DNA of 64,000 nt from Mactra quadrangularis (Eukaryota > Mollusca > Bivalvia > Venerida > Mactridae). The position numbers were made by a program, and so were the translations under genes. The stretch is taken from the NCBI GenBank assembly GCA_025267735.1, contig CM046307.1, positions 3,209,258 through 3,273,257 on the forward strand, given 5' to 3'. Numbering within the stretch: the first letter of the stretch is position 1; each line of letters opens with the position of its first letter. The notes beneath the pieces are model-generated. The model was not told where the DNA came from. It was given only the letters and a program-made list of their open reading frames with translations, and did no database searches. Shown one piece after another: positions 10,129-19,068 of this stretch.

Positions 10129-10725
10129 AATTTGACCTGGCTATTTTATGAAGTTAATAAGTGCCTTAACAGTGGTTAATGTATTAAGTTATTTCATTAT
10201 GACGTGGGATGAGAGGACTGCCTCTCTCTCTGTGTCAAAACATAATTTGTTTCTATATAATTGCGTAACTGCTTAAGATAAGGGGTCCCTTTAAAGGTGA
10301 TGCTTCGACACCTTTGGCGATGTATTAAGGGCCCTTTAAAGGTGATGTTTCGACACCTTTGGGGAATTGTCTGGTTAACAGTGGCATTAAGTTACACTGT
10401 TCAGGACAAGTCCGGTTAACAGTAGCATCATGTTATACTGTTCAGGACAACAACTTTAAATATCAAATTAATGAAAACAAATGTAAAATAAAGTCATCAT
10501 GAACTAATATTAAGATAGTTCTTATAAACTTGATATATGAAAACCAAATGCATAATCACACTAAATAACATCATATGTAATGAATTTTATTTTGTTCTGC
10601 GTTATTTTATATATTTATGGCGGAGGGTTTTTACTTATTTAGTTTTTATGATTTATCTTTTGTACAACGCCATTGAATATGTAATATAGAAATAGGCGTT
10701 TAATCAAATGAAGAAGTTTAAGTTT
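10129..10725 (+). other. LINE C 3' UTR with duplicated hairpins
   Basis: Two hairpins AAAGGTG..CACCTTT (10293-10315 and 10338-10360) are 45 bases apart. Two copies of C.GGTTAACAGT...ACTGTTCAGGACAA start at 10371 and 10412. Such stem-loops near LINE 3' ends can be recognised by the element's own reverse transcriptase; that role is inferred. Confidence 0.6.
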
Positions 10726-10735
10726 AATTAGGGTA

Positions 10736-12326
10736 TTTGCATGTTTCTATACTTAAACTGAAGATTTTTTCTAAGGGTCTAGCTATAATATCTGCTGTTA
10801 CTTTGAGAAATTTAGGTGCTAGTCCATCAAGACCTGTTGATTTAGTTGGGTCAAGGTTTTGTAATTCTTTTTCAATGAAGTTGAAGGAAATTGGTGGAAT
10901 GTCAAAAAATTGTATGATTCAGTTTTTGTTTCTACAAAGTCTTTGATTTTTGTCTTAGTACATTCATTTAAATTGTCATTAAGGTGTGGATCAGACTCAA
11001 ATATACTTATAAAGTAATTGTTAAAGCTATCAGCTGCAAGTTTAGGATCTATTAGCATAATACCGTGATCGTCATTAATTAGATTAGATTGATGTTGGGT
11101 TTTCTTTCCTGAAAGATCTTTTAAATTTTTCCATAAGCATTTAGGATTTTTTCTATTTTCATTGACGTTTTTTTTGATAAAATTCAGTTTTCGCTTTGTA
11201 CTTGTAGTTTTACTTTATTTCTAAGATGTTTGTACTGATCAGAGTTGCCTAGGTTTTTTGCTTGATCTCTAATTTTAATTGTCTCAGATATATCACTGTT
11301 GAACCAATCAGGTTGATTTTTATAATTAACCCTTTTCACTTTCTCTGGTGCATGTTGATTAAGAGTTTCAGTAAAGATTTTTACAAAGATGCCTAAAGCG
11401 TCATCAGGATCATCAAAAGTAAGGTTGATTTTGAAGATCATGCCTAAAGTTTTTAATGTCAAAATTTTTTAACGATCTATATTTTATGGTGTTATGAAAT
11501 GGGTCTTTGTCCACCTTATTGTCAATTTTACGTGTAATACAAATAGGGGAATGGTCACTTATAGATAAAAATGGTACATTAACTTCAGCAATGTTACATG
11601 GTACATTAGTATACAAATGATCAATTAAAGTCTCTGATGTGGGAGTTACGCGTGTTGGTTTATCAACTAATTGAACAAAGTTAAATGAGTCTATTATATT
11701 AATCCAAGTAGAGTTTGATGTTGAGTTGTTCAGTAAATTGAAATTAAAATCTCCAAGTAACAAAATTTCTTTATTATTGTCAAAGTTTTTTCAAGAGTTG
11801 AGTCAATTTCTTTTATCGAATTTGCAGTAGCTGATGGTGGCCTATAGATATATCGGATAAGAAAGGGTTTTTGTTTTGATAATTTTATATCCAACCAGAT
11901 TGCTTCCACAGTGTCCATTTCAAGATGTACTAGTCTTTCACAGCGTAATTTATTCCTAACATAGATAATAAGTCCTCCTCCATTGGTTTTTCTGTCTTTT
12001 CTAAATAATTGGTATCCATTAAGCTGAAATTCATTGTCACTAAAAGAATCACTTAAAAATGTCTCACTTAGGCAGATGATATCAAGATCAGAATGTTCCG
12101 AAACTAAGTATTGTAACTCATGGAATTTTGGATAAAGATAATGAATGTTTAAATGCATAATTTTTAGTCCATTTTTTGTAAAGAAATTTTCATGATTAGA
12201 GTCCTTTTGAATTTGTTCATTGTCAGTTTTTGAATCCATGCAATTTTGGTCTATGGAATTGAAGAAGGTTGGTACATCTTGAACCAGGGGGGTATTGTCC
12301 GATAAAATGGTCGGTGGAGGCTCCAT
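10736..12326 (-). pseudogene. LINE A ORF2: endonuclease and start of RT
   Basis: APE-type endonuclease that nicks target DNA. Visible motifs are KIMHLNIHYLYPK (catalytic Asn region), LSETFLSD (catalytic Glu), KDRKTNGGGLIIYVRN, YRPPSA, GDFNFNLL and LSISDHSPI (catalytic Asp-His). Frame changes near 11750, 11430 and 11150 break it into pieces at 11730-12326, 11413-11763, 11184-11462 and 10819-11058. The last piece and the following bases enter the RT and stop at the LINE C junction. The ORF2 start overlaps the ORF1 end by about 75 bases, as in LINE B. Confidence 0.85.
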
Positions 12327-14422
12327 TGGTGAAAATTTCCGGCTGAGCTTGTATTATTTCTGTTGTATTCTCTTTTGAAGCTTGGTTGAGATAGATGCTT
12401 GGTCCTGTAGATTGTGTCTCTGTTGTATCCTGTATTTAAACAATAATTAATAGATGCCATTATGCTTTTTGCGAAATGAGCAGCTCCCACTCTGGTTAGG
12501 TGTAATGTATCATGAAAGAATTGCTTTTTTATGTTCCCTTCATGTGTAAATTTGTTATTGTGATCTATAAAATGTAAATTTTCAGACTTGCAAATGTTAG
12601 CTAAAATTGTGTTAACTTCACTGATTTGTTTGGGTGCACTAGTTGCTGAGTCTCTTGGTAAAATAGATGAGATTATCATTTTGGCATTTTTGTTTGCTGT
12701 CCTTACACTTGTTATTAGATCATTGTACTGCTCTATAATGTGTTCTGTTTTTGTGCTGGCCGAAATGTCATTTGTTCCTACATGTATAATTACAGCATCA
12801 CATGTGGTGAGATTTTTTATGCTTTGAGAATTCACAAGATGTTTTAAATGAGAGAGTTTTGCCCCTGAATTAGATTTAATGTTAACAATTTAATGTTAAT
12901 GTATTTTTCTCCAGTTAAGCGTCTTGGGTCGAGGAATTTGGTTACCGAGTCTCCAATTATGCAAACATGTATCTTTTTGTTTTCTGTTGTTTTAAAGTCA
13001 TTATTTGTGTTTTCATGTGTAGGTATATTGGTGTTTGATATAATATTCACCTTTTGTTGAACGTTTGAATGAGTATTATCTTGTAGTATGTTCAATGTGT
13101 CTGTTTGTCTAGTTTGGTGATGAGCCAGTGTTTGAGATGGCTGTTGTTTAAGATGATTTATTTCTTGTTTTATGTCTGACATAATTTTACTACATGTTTG
13201 TTCCATATTTTCTTTTGTTGGTGTTTGTTTTATTTTGCCTTCTATTATAGTAATTGCTGTTTTAAGAGAGTTAACATCTTCTGTGAGGTTCCTGAGCAAA
13301 GAGTCTGTAGTGTTGTCTATTTTTAGTGAAAGTTCATCAATGAGTTTTTTATGTTTTTTGTTCTCCATAGTGATTTGTTTGTTAGTAGTTTTAAGTTTGT
13401 TATTTTCTTCCTCTAGTATTAAAGACTTTGCTGACAGCTCAGCTATTTTATTTTTAGCTTGAGTATTTTGCATATCTGAATTAGATTGTAAATTTATATT
13501 AACTGATTTTTATTTTTTATTTTGTTCTTGCAGTGCCTTCTGCAGTCTGTTAGTGAGAGTCTTGATTTTGTCCTCTGCTTTTTTACCTGCCGTTTTAAAG
13601 TTTGATTTTCTTCTTCAAGGACAGAACAATGATCTTTTGTCTGATAAAGTTCAATGAATAAGCTTGAATGATCAGAGAATTGACTTTCAGATATTTGATT
13701 AATAGTTTGGCTGAGTGGTATAGGTGATAGATTTTCAGCTGAATGAGGAAACTGGTTGTTAGTGTCAGGTGAATGAGGTGTCTGGTTGATAGTGTCAGGA
13801 GTGTGTAGTGATTTTGTTGTGTTATTTTCTGGTGTATTTTGATGTGTAGTAACCAGTGAAGGGTGCGAGATTTGTGGTGTATTATCAGTGAATCTTTCAT
13901 TGCATTTATAATTGGATGGACGATGAGTGTTGATGATTTTGGCATGGTTTTCTTTCTAAATGCTCAGAACAGACTTCTATGTTTTTTTATTTTGTTGGAA
14001 CTGATGTTGCTTGTATTTGAATTTAATGATAAAAATTGATTCACATTTGTATGACTTGATGTTTGTAAAGTATGAGATTGGGAGCTGCTTCCATTCCTTT
14101 CTAAATTACATTTTTCATCGCTTCTCGTCGAGTCATTTCCATGTTCTTTCAATAAATGATTGAAAATTGTATGAGTCCATAGTCTGCATCCTGTTCCTTG
14201 CACTAATAGAATTCTTGTTGTATAAAGAGTTAGGACTACTTTAAGTCCTGCTAACTCTATGGTTTTTGTTAATCCTGTCTTTGGTAGATTTTCTTCCATT
14301 TTATAAAGTTTATTAAAAAGTTCCATTATTTTAGAATAAAAAGTTTCAGTTAAAATTTTTATTGACACATTATGACTAGTTAAACTTGATCTTATCTCAC
14401 AGTTATTGTCCACATATTGGTC
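12251..14422 (-). pseudogene. LINE A ORF1 with SGNH esterase-like domain
   Basis: RNA-binding and packaging ORF of the LINE. The N-terminal ~100 residues (LPKTGLTKTIELAGLKVVLT, then LLVQGTGCRLWTHTIF) match the LINE B ORF1 N-terminus and no domain I can name. A low-complexity linker and a Leu/Lys-rich probable coiled coil (about 13200-13470) follow. The C-terminal domain has GDSVTKFLDPRRL (block I), IIHVGTND (block III) and DTLHLTRVGA (Asp-x-x-His), the SGNH/GDSL hydrolase triad known in CR1 ORF1 proteins. A 14-bp tandem duplication at 12875-12902 shifts the frame inside the esterase, and another shift lies near 13960. It overlaps the ORF2 start. Confidence 0.8.
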
Positions 14423-14579
14423 TTACCTCTCTCGACAACATTCTAAATGAATACAGTTCGAGGTACTTACCTATGATCCGATCAGCAAAATAAAAACAAA
14501 AAAATTGTCTGACTTAAGTAAGGATATACTTACTACAGTTGATTAACCTTACAACAGTTGATTAATAATCAGCCTTCTG
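14423..14579 (-). repeat. R1 direct repeat, copy 1 (putative Gypsy LTR)
   Basis: 157 bp, about four differences from 18447-18604. On the minus strand it follows the integrase tail and a purine-rich tract (TAGGGGAGGACAGAAGG), then begins near TGATTATTAATCAAC, as expected for polypurine tract plus 3' LTR. Inside is a partly duplicated GGTTAATCAACTGTAGTAAG motif. The opposite end abuts LINE A ORF1. Confidence 0.5.
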
Positions 14580-14695
14580 TCCTCCCCTACAGCAAAAATG
14601 TGTCCTCACAAAATCAAATTTAAAAAAAAATCAACTCATTGTCTCAGTGTAAAAAAATAAAAATAATATAAGGTAATAAAGCAATTACATGACAA

Positions 14696-16570
14696 TTATT
14701 TCATAATATTACAAATAATAGTGTGAGCAATGTCACTATCCATCCTGGATAAAACGCCAGATTTAAATAAGTTGTCTAAGGCACTCAGCCTTCTATCAAC
14801 AGGTCTGTCTTCAACCATCTGGTACATAAAAAAGTCTTTAAACCTATCAGGTGGTTTTCTGGAACGTCTAGACCGTGGACCTGGTCTACTACAATTGCTG
14901 CTGTAATCGTCATCAACCTCAGTATCGTTGCTCTCCACGGTATTGTTGTTCGCACTACCAAAGTCATCATCAATGTGTTCATTAGCAGTTTCATCAACTT
15001 CTGTCTTGACCTGCTGCAATTCCGTGTCATTTTCTTCTGTATACAATCTCTGAACTGGTATGTCTAATTCAACAGTCTCTATGTTTTTCATATCATTATC
15101 ACCTTCATCAACCAGGTTATCAGTGACAGTGTTTCTGCTAATTGCATTAGCATCTTCATTATCTAATATATTCTCTGTATCCCTAACAGCACTATCCATT
15201 AGTTGTAATTCAGGTTCAATTTTAATTGAACTATCTACAGTCTCCCCTTCATGATCAATCCTGTCATATGGTCTCTCAATAATGACTGGACTATGAGCGT
15301 CCTCATATAAAAGTACATAGTCTGCACCTCCTTGCCCATCACTATCAGAGTCATTATCTGTATCTTCATCAGTGACGTCACTCTCACTGCTATCTGATTC
15401 TATATCACCTTTTTCTTCTATGGATGCATCCCTATCATTCTCACTAATACTCTCTATATCAGAATCGCTATCCTCGCCTTGATTCGAAATCAAAAGCAAA
15501 TGATTCCTATGTAAAGTTCTAACTCTCTGCTTCTCTTCGGATCGTACTGTGAATACAGGAATGTCAGGTCTTGGTTGGTCAATCACAATATAAGGTTCCT
15601 CCTCAAATTTGTCTTCTAGTTTATGTTTTCCAGTAAAAGCTGATCTCTTTACTAAAACTCTGTCTCCAACAGCTATCTTCACTTCTTTTGTCTTCCTATC
15701 ATAATATTTACGTTGTTTTTCTTGAGCTTTTTCTGTATATGATTTTACTATAGAATGTGTCCTAACAATTCTTTCTTGTAGGTCTGTGATAAATTGGTCA
15801 GTAGTCTGGGTAATAGAGTCATCCTGAGCTTTTTCAAAGACAGTATCAATAGGCAATTTTGGTTTTCTTCCAAAAAATAAGTGATATGGTGCAAATCCAG
15901 TAGATTCATGCGGTGTGCAGTTATAAGAGTAAACTAAGCTAGCTATGTATTTTTTTTTAATCTGATTTCTGTTCACTTTCTAAAGTTCCAATCATGCTAA
16001 TTAATGTTCTATTAAACCGTTCAGGACCTGCATTGCCTTGAGGAGGGTATGAGTTGTTCTACTTTTTGTAACATTCATGATTTTACAAAGTTCTTTTATT
16101 AGTTCACTTTCAAAATTTGCACCTTGGTCTGAATGTAATCTGTCTGGAAGTCCAAAATGTACAAAGAACTCATTAAATAATACTTCTGCAGTAGTTTAAG
16201 CGGTTTGGTTCTTGGTTGGAAAAGCCTGTGCAAATTTGGTGTAATGATCTGTTATTACTAAAATGTTTCCAATATTTCCTTTCGATGGTTCAACAGTCAG
16301 ATAATCCATGCACAACAATTCTAGCGGATATCTACTGGTAATGTTAACTAGAGGTGCCTTTGGTATAACAGCTTTTCTTCTTATGCATCTATCACACTGT
16401 TTAATCCAATCACTAACATTGGTATTCATCCCTGGCCAATAAAATCTTTCTTTTAATAACTTCATACATCTTTCTTGACCTGGATGTCCTACATTATTGT
16501 GCAAACCTTCAAATATTTCTTTCTTTCTTGTAACTATCAGGAATAACAAGCTGTAAGATTTCATCATCAT
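14696..16570 (-). pseudogene. Gypsy integrase, broken
   Basis: Integrase of the Gypsy remnant (inserts cDNA into host DNA). The zinc-finger part shows HNNVGHPGQERC and CDRCIRRK. The catalytic core has the first Asp in LLCMDYLTVEP, the second in LHSDQGANF, and a Glu in PERFNRTL. Breaks are an in-frame stop at 16196-16198, a one-base shift near 16045, and a shift in the A-run at about 15955. The C-terminal part (14696-15976) is open and carries KYYDRKTKEV, VGDRVLVKRSAF and RTLHRNHLLLIS. It ends in a long Asp/Glu/Ser-rich tail and a KPPDRF motif. Confidence 0.85.
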
Positions 16571-17990
16571 GTTCTTTCACAGATCTGAAGAGTATTCCTC
16601 GCTTTATTCTTAGATGTCTAAACTGTCTTTTCATAATTAAGTCGTCCTTACTTGTACAATGTCTTGGTATTCTATTATCGATAACTGCGATTCTCCATCT
16701 ATCTATTAACTTGTCACTTCTTTGAGCTTTTCTAATTTCAAACAAGTCTTTTTGAGCCATAGGTTTAGTAAGATCTTCAGTACATTCTAAAATATTAATA
16801 TTAACTGGGATTATATCTAAAATGGAACAAGAGGTTACATTACAAATTGCTTTTATATTTGAATCTTTTATTTCTACCAGTTGATCATTTTGATGATTGT
16901 CGACTTCATAGGGATACCTACTCATCCCGTCCGCGTCCTGGTTCTTGAGTCCCGCTCGATAAAATATGTCAAATGAATAATGTCCTAGTGTTGATATCCA
17001 TCTTTGCCCCGTGGCATCTAGCTTGGCACTTGTCAATACATGAGTAAGTGGATTGTTATCAGTCAAAACTGTAAAATGGTTGCCAGTTAAATAATCAGAA
17101 AACTTTTCTGTGATCGCCCACTTCAGAGCAAGAAACTCTAGCTTAAAAGCACTATAGTTTTGTTCCGATTTGCTTAACGCTCTACTGGCGAAAGCAATGA
17201 CTCTATTTACACCATCCTGTCGTTGATATAAAACTGCACCTAAGGCTTTGGAGCTGGCATCTGTATGTAATTCAAAGGGCAATTTGAAATCTGGATAAGC
17301 CAAAATGGGTGGTGATGATAACAGATCTTTCAAATGTTGGAACACTTTCTCTTCTGTATCAGTCCATTTCCATATAACTTTCGTCTTCTTGGTCTTCTTT
17401 GAGGATGTCGGTGGTAACAGTTCAGACAGTGGACGTGTGATCTTACTGAAATCTTTAATGAATCTACGGTAATAACCGGCGAATGCCAAAAAGGATCTAA
17501 ACTTGTCTGGGTTATCTGGTGTTGGCCAATCTTTAACTTTCTGTATCTTTTCAGGATCAGTCTCTATTCCATCTTTTCCTACTACGTGTCCTAAGAATTT
17601 AACTTTTTCTTTAAAAAAATAACATTTTTCTGGTGCTAGTTTCAAATTTGCTGCACTTAATCGGTTTAAAACAATGTCAAGTCTTTCTAAATGCTGTTCA
17701 AATGAGTCACTAAAAATAATAATGTCGTCCAGGTAGAGAACACAAATTTACATATTTAAATCCCCTAAAATGTCTTGCATAACTCTCTGGTATGTTGCTG
17801 GGCTATTTGACAATCCGAAAGGCATACGGTTATATTAAAAAAATCCTATATTTCCCACTGTAAAAGCCGTACGTTCTTTATGGGTTTCTTCTAATTCTAT
17901 TTGATGGTAACCTGATTTGGTTGAGAAATACTTGGCACCATGTAGACAGTCAAAAATCTCCTCAGTACGGGGTAAGGCAAAAGAATTTCA
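16509..17990 (-). pseudogene. Gypsy reverse transcriptase and RNase H, broken
   Basis: RT fragment beginning at SFALPRTEE, with RMPFGLSNSPATYQRVM, the active-site YLDD (17724-17735) and KCYFFKEKVKFLGHVV. Two in-frame stops lie near 17835 and 17748. From 17645 down the frame is open: the connection (FAGYYRRFIKDFS), RNase H (HTDASSKALGAVLY, FKLEFLALKWA, VLTDNNPLTHVL) and the end GLKNQDADGMSRYP, then the integrase overlap. The order RT-RNase H-integrase and the sequence style place it in Ty3/Gypsy (Metaviridae-like). Confidence 0.88.
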
Positions 17991-18030
17991 AGAACACGTC
18001 TTCCTTGCTCAGCGTCTTGACCGAAGTGCT

Positions 18031-18153
18031 CCAACTATGGGCGGATGTGGCTTAATTGCGCGCCAAATCAGTCAAGTGAGAAAAACAAGGTAATGTAATA
18101 AAACGGAATGACCAGAGACAAAGTAATTAACCGGAAAACTTGAGCTGGTTACA
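18031..18153 (-). mobile_element. LTR-like terminus, copy 2 (inverted to 6559)
   Basis: Reverse complement of 6559-6680 with a small difference in the TTATTAACGCG region. On the minus strand it is preceded by CAAAGAAGGGGTGTA, which looks like a polypurine tract before a TGTAACC LTR start, so it may be the 3' LTR start of a different element recombined into the Gypsy copy. Confidence 0.5.
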
Positions 18154-18446
18154 TACACCCCTTCTTTGAAAAAAAACGTCCGTGTTCTCTATAAATAATT
18201 AACTCAAGTTTTCAAAAAATCACAGTCAAACAGTCCATATGTCACCACAGAATTAATCTTAAAAATACTACTACTTTACATGTACAGGAACTTGACATGT
18301 AACTACAATACACCATGCACTACTACTGCATCTAAACTACTGTATTATTACTCAACAATACTACTATACACATTACCCATGTCTCATAGTCCACAGAACT
18401 AACAACGTCTATATCTGAAATGTCTTGTAAAATAAATAACATAAGA
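18154..18446. other. Non-coding segment between LTR-like pieces
   Basis: No ORF is seen. On the minus strand it runs from the R1 copy 2 boundary to a purine-rich tract before 18153, so it could be the 3' non-coding tail of an LTR element. Confidence 0.35.
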
Positions 18447-18604
18447 TTACCTCTCTCGACAACATTCCAAATGAATACATTTCGAGGTACTTAACCTATG
18501 ATCCGATCAGCAAAATAAAAAGAAAAAAATTGTCTGACTTAAGTAAGGATATACTTACTACAGTTGATTAACCTTACAACAGTTGATTAATAATCAGCCT
18601 TCTG
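18447..18604 (-). repeat. R1 direct repeat, copy 2 (putative Gypsy 5' LTR)
   Basis: 158 bp, about 97% identical to 14423-14579 (substitutions plus one inserted A). The shared sequence extends through CAGAAGG at the outer edge. Outside it on the minus strand is the end of an unidentified coding fragment (18594-18866) whose stop codon lies in the first bases of R1. Confidence 0.55.
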
Positions 18605-18866
18605 GACTGGTCCAAGATTCTTTATTTCTGTTATTTTGTGGATGAGCAGATAGAGCTGATGGTCTATGAATAAATTTATCATTGGATTTTAATGAAGGGC
18701 GTGCAGCAACTGGATTGATACTGGTAGCTTTAGTAAAAACTCCTTTGGTAAGGTCAGATAATTTGGCTGGTTTCAATAAAGATGAAACTGGTCCACTGTT
18801 TTTTCGAGATTCCCTCATGTAGACATATTCGCTAATTTCATTTTCAAATACAATAATTTTATTTTG
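18594..18866 (-). pseudogene. Unidentified coding fragment cut by LINE B
   Basis: An open minus-strand frame of about 90 codons. It starts directly at the LINE B tail (NKIIVFENEISEYVY), passes SGPVSSLLKPAKLSDLTKGV and ends KESWTSPEG before a TGA inside R1. I recognise no domain. The composition (Ser/Pro/Lys-rich, few Cys) suggests a disordered C-terminal exon of a host gene or larger element. The frame is open right up to the LINE B junction, so LINE B may have inserted into it. The upstream part was not found. Confidence 0.35.
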
Positions 18867-19068
18867 TAATAATAATAATAATAATAAAGACTTTATTTAT
18901 AGAGGCAACACAGTTAGGCAGGGCCCAATCTTCCCTGTGAGCCTCTTAACAAAAACATATTTACATATTATGTACATCAAGCATGATAAACATTGAAATA
19001 AAAGATTTATAAAATATATACAATGAGAGAAATAGGAAATAAGGAAACAATAAGAGCTCAAAGATCAT

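Larger units (their letters stand above)
8667..10725 (+). mobile_element. LINE C, 5'-truncated L2/CR1-type LINE inserted in LINE A
   Basis: Opposite-strand LINE fragment that splits the LINE A ORF2. LINE A-like sequence (by comparison with LINE B) runs to about 8666 and resumes at about 10726-10736. Contents are an open reverse transcriptase and a 600-base 3' UTR with paired hairpins. GCTATTTTGTATG on the left and GGTATTTGCATG on the right may be a diverged target duplication. It starts at the beginning of the RT domain, typical of 5' truncation. Confidence 0.8.
7062..14422 (-). mobile_element. LINE A, CR1-like non-LTR retrotransposon
   Basis: A minus-strand element of two ORFs. ORF1 has an SGNH-type esterase domain; ORF2 has an APE-type endonuclease and reverse transcriptase. 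It ends in AATAAAGTCTTTATT and a (TTA)n tail. The same gene order and tail occur in LINE B (18867-24440), and a 3' fragment lies at 60334. ORF1 esterase plus microsatellite tail fits the CR1 group. ORF2 is split by LINE C (8667-10725). The 5' end abuts the R1 repeat at 14423 within a few bases of the first ORF1 codons, so there is no clear 5' UTR. Frameshifts and stops make this copy dead. Confidence 0.85.
14423..18604 (-). mobile_element. Decayed Ty3/Gypsy LTR retrotransposon
   Basis: Minus-strand pol fragment (RT, RNase H, integrase) between two 157-bp direct repeats. Gag, protease and the first part of RT are missing: recognisable RT starts at about 17990, and 18031-18153 is an unrelated inverted LTR-like piece. 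Several stops and frameshifts show the copy is inactive. No target duplication is evident at the outer R1 ends, and no primer binding site is seen inside copy 2. Confidence 0.7.

Noticed and set aside
12588..13462. Plus-strand ORFs opposite LINE A ORF1
   Set aside because: Shadows of the minus-strand LINE coding sequence; no independent similarity.
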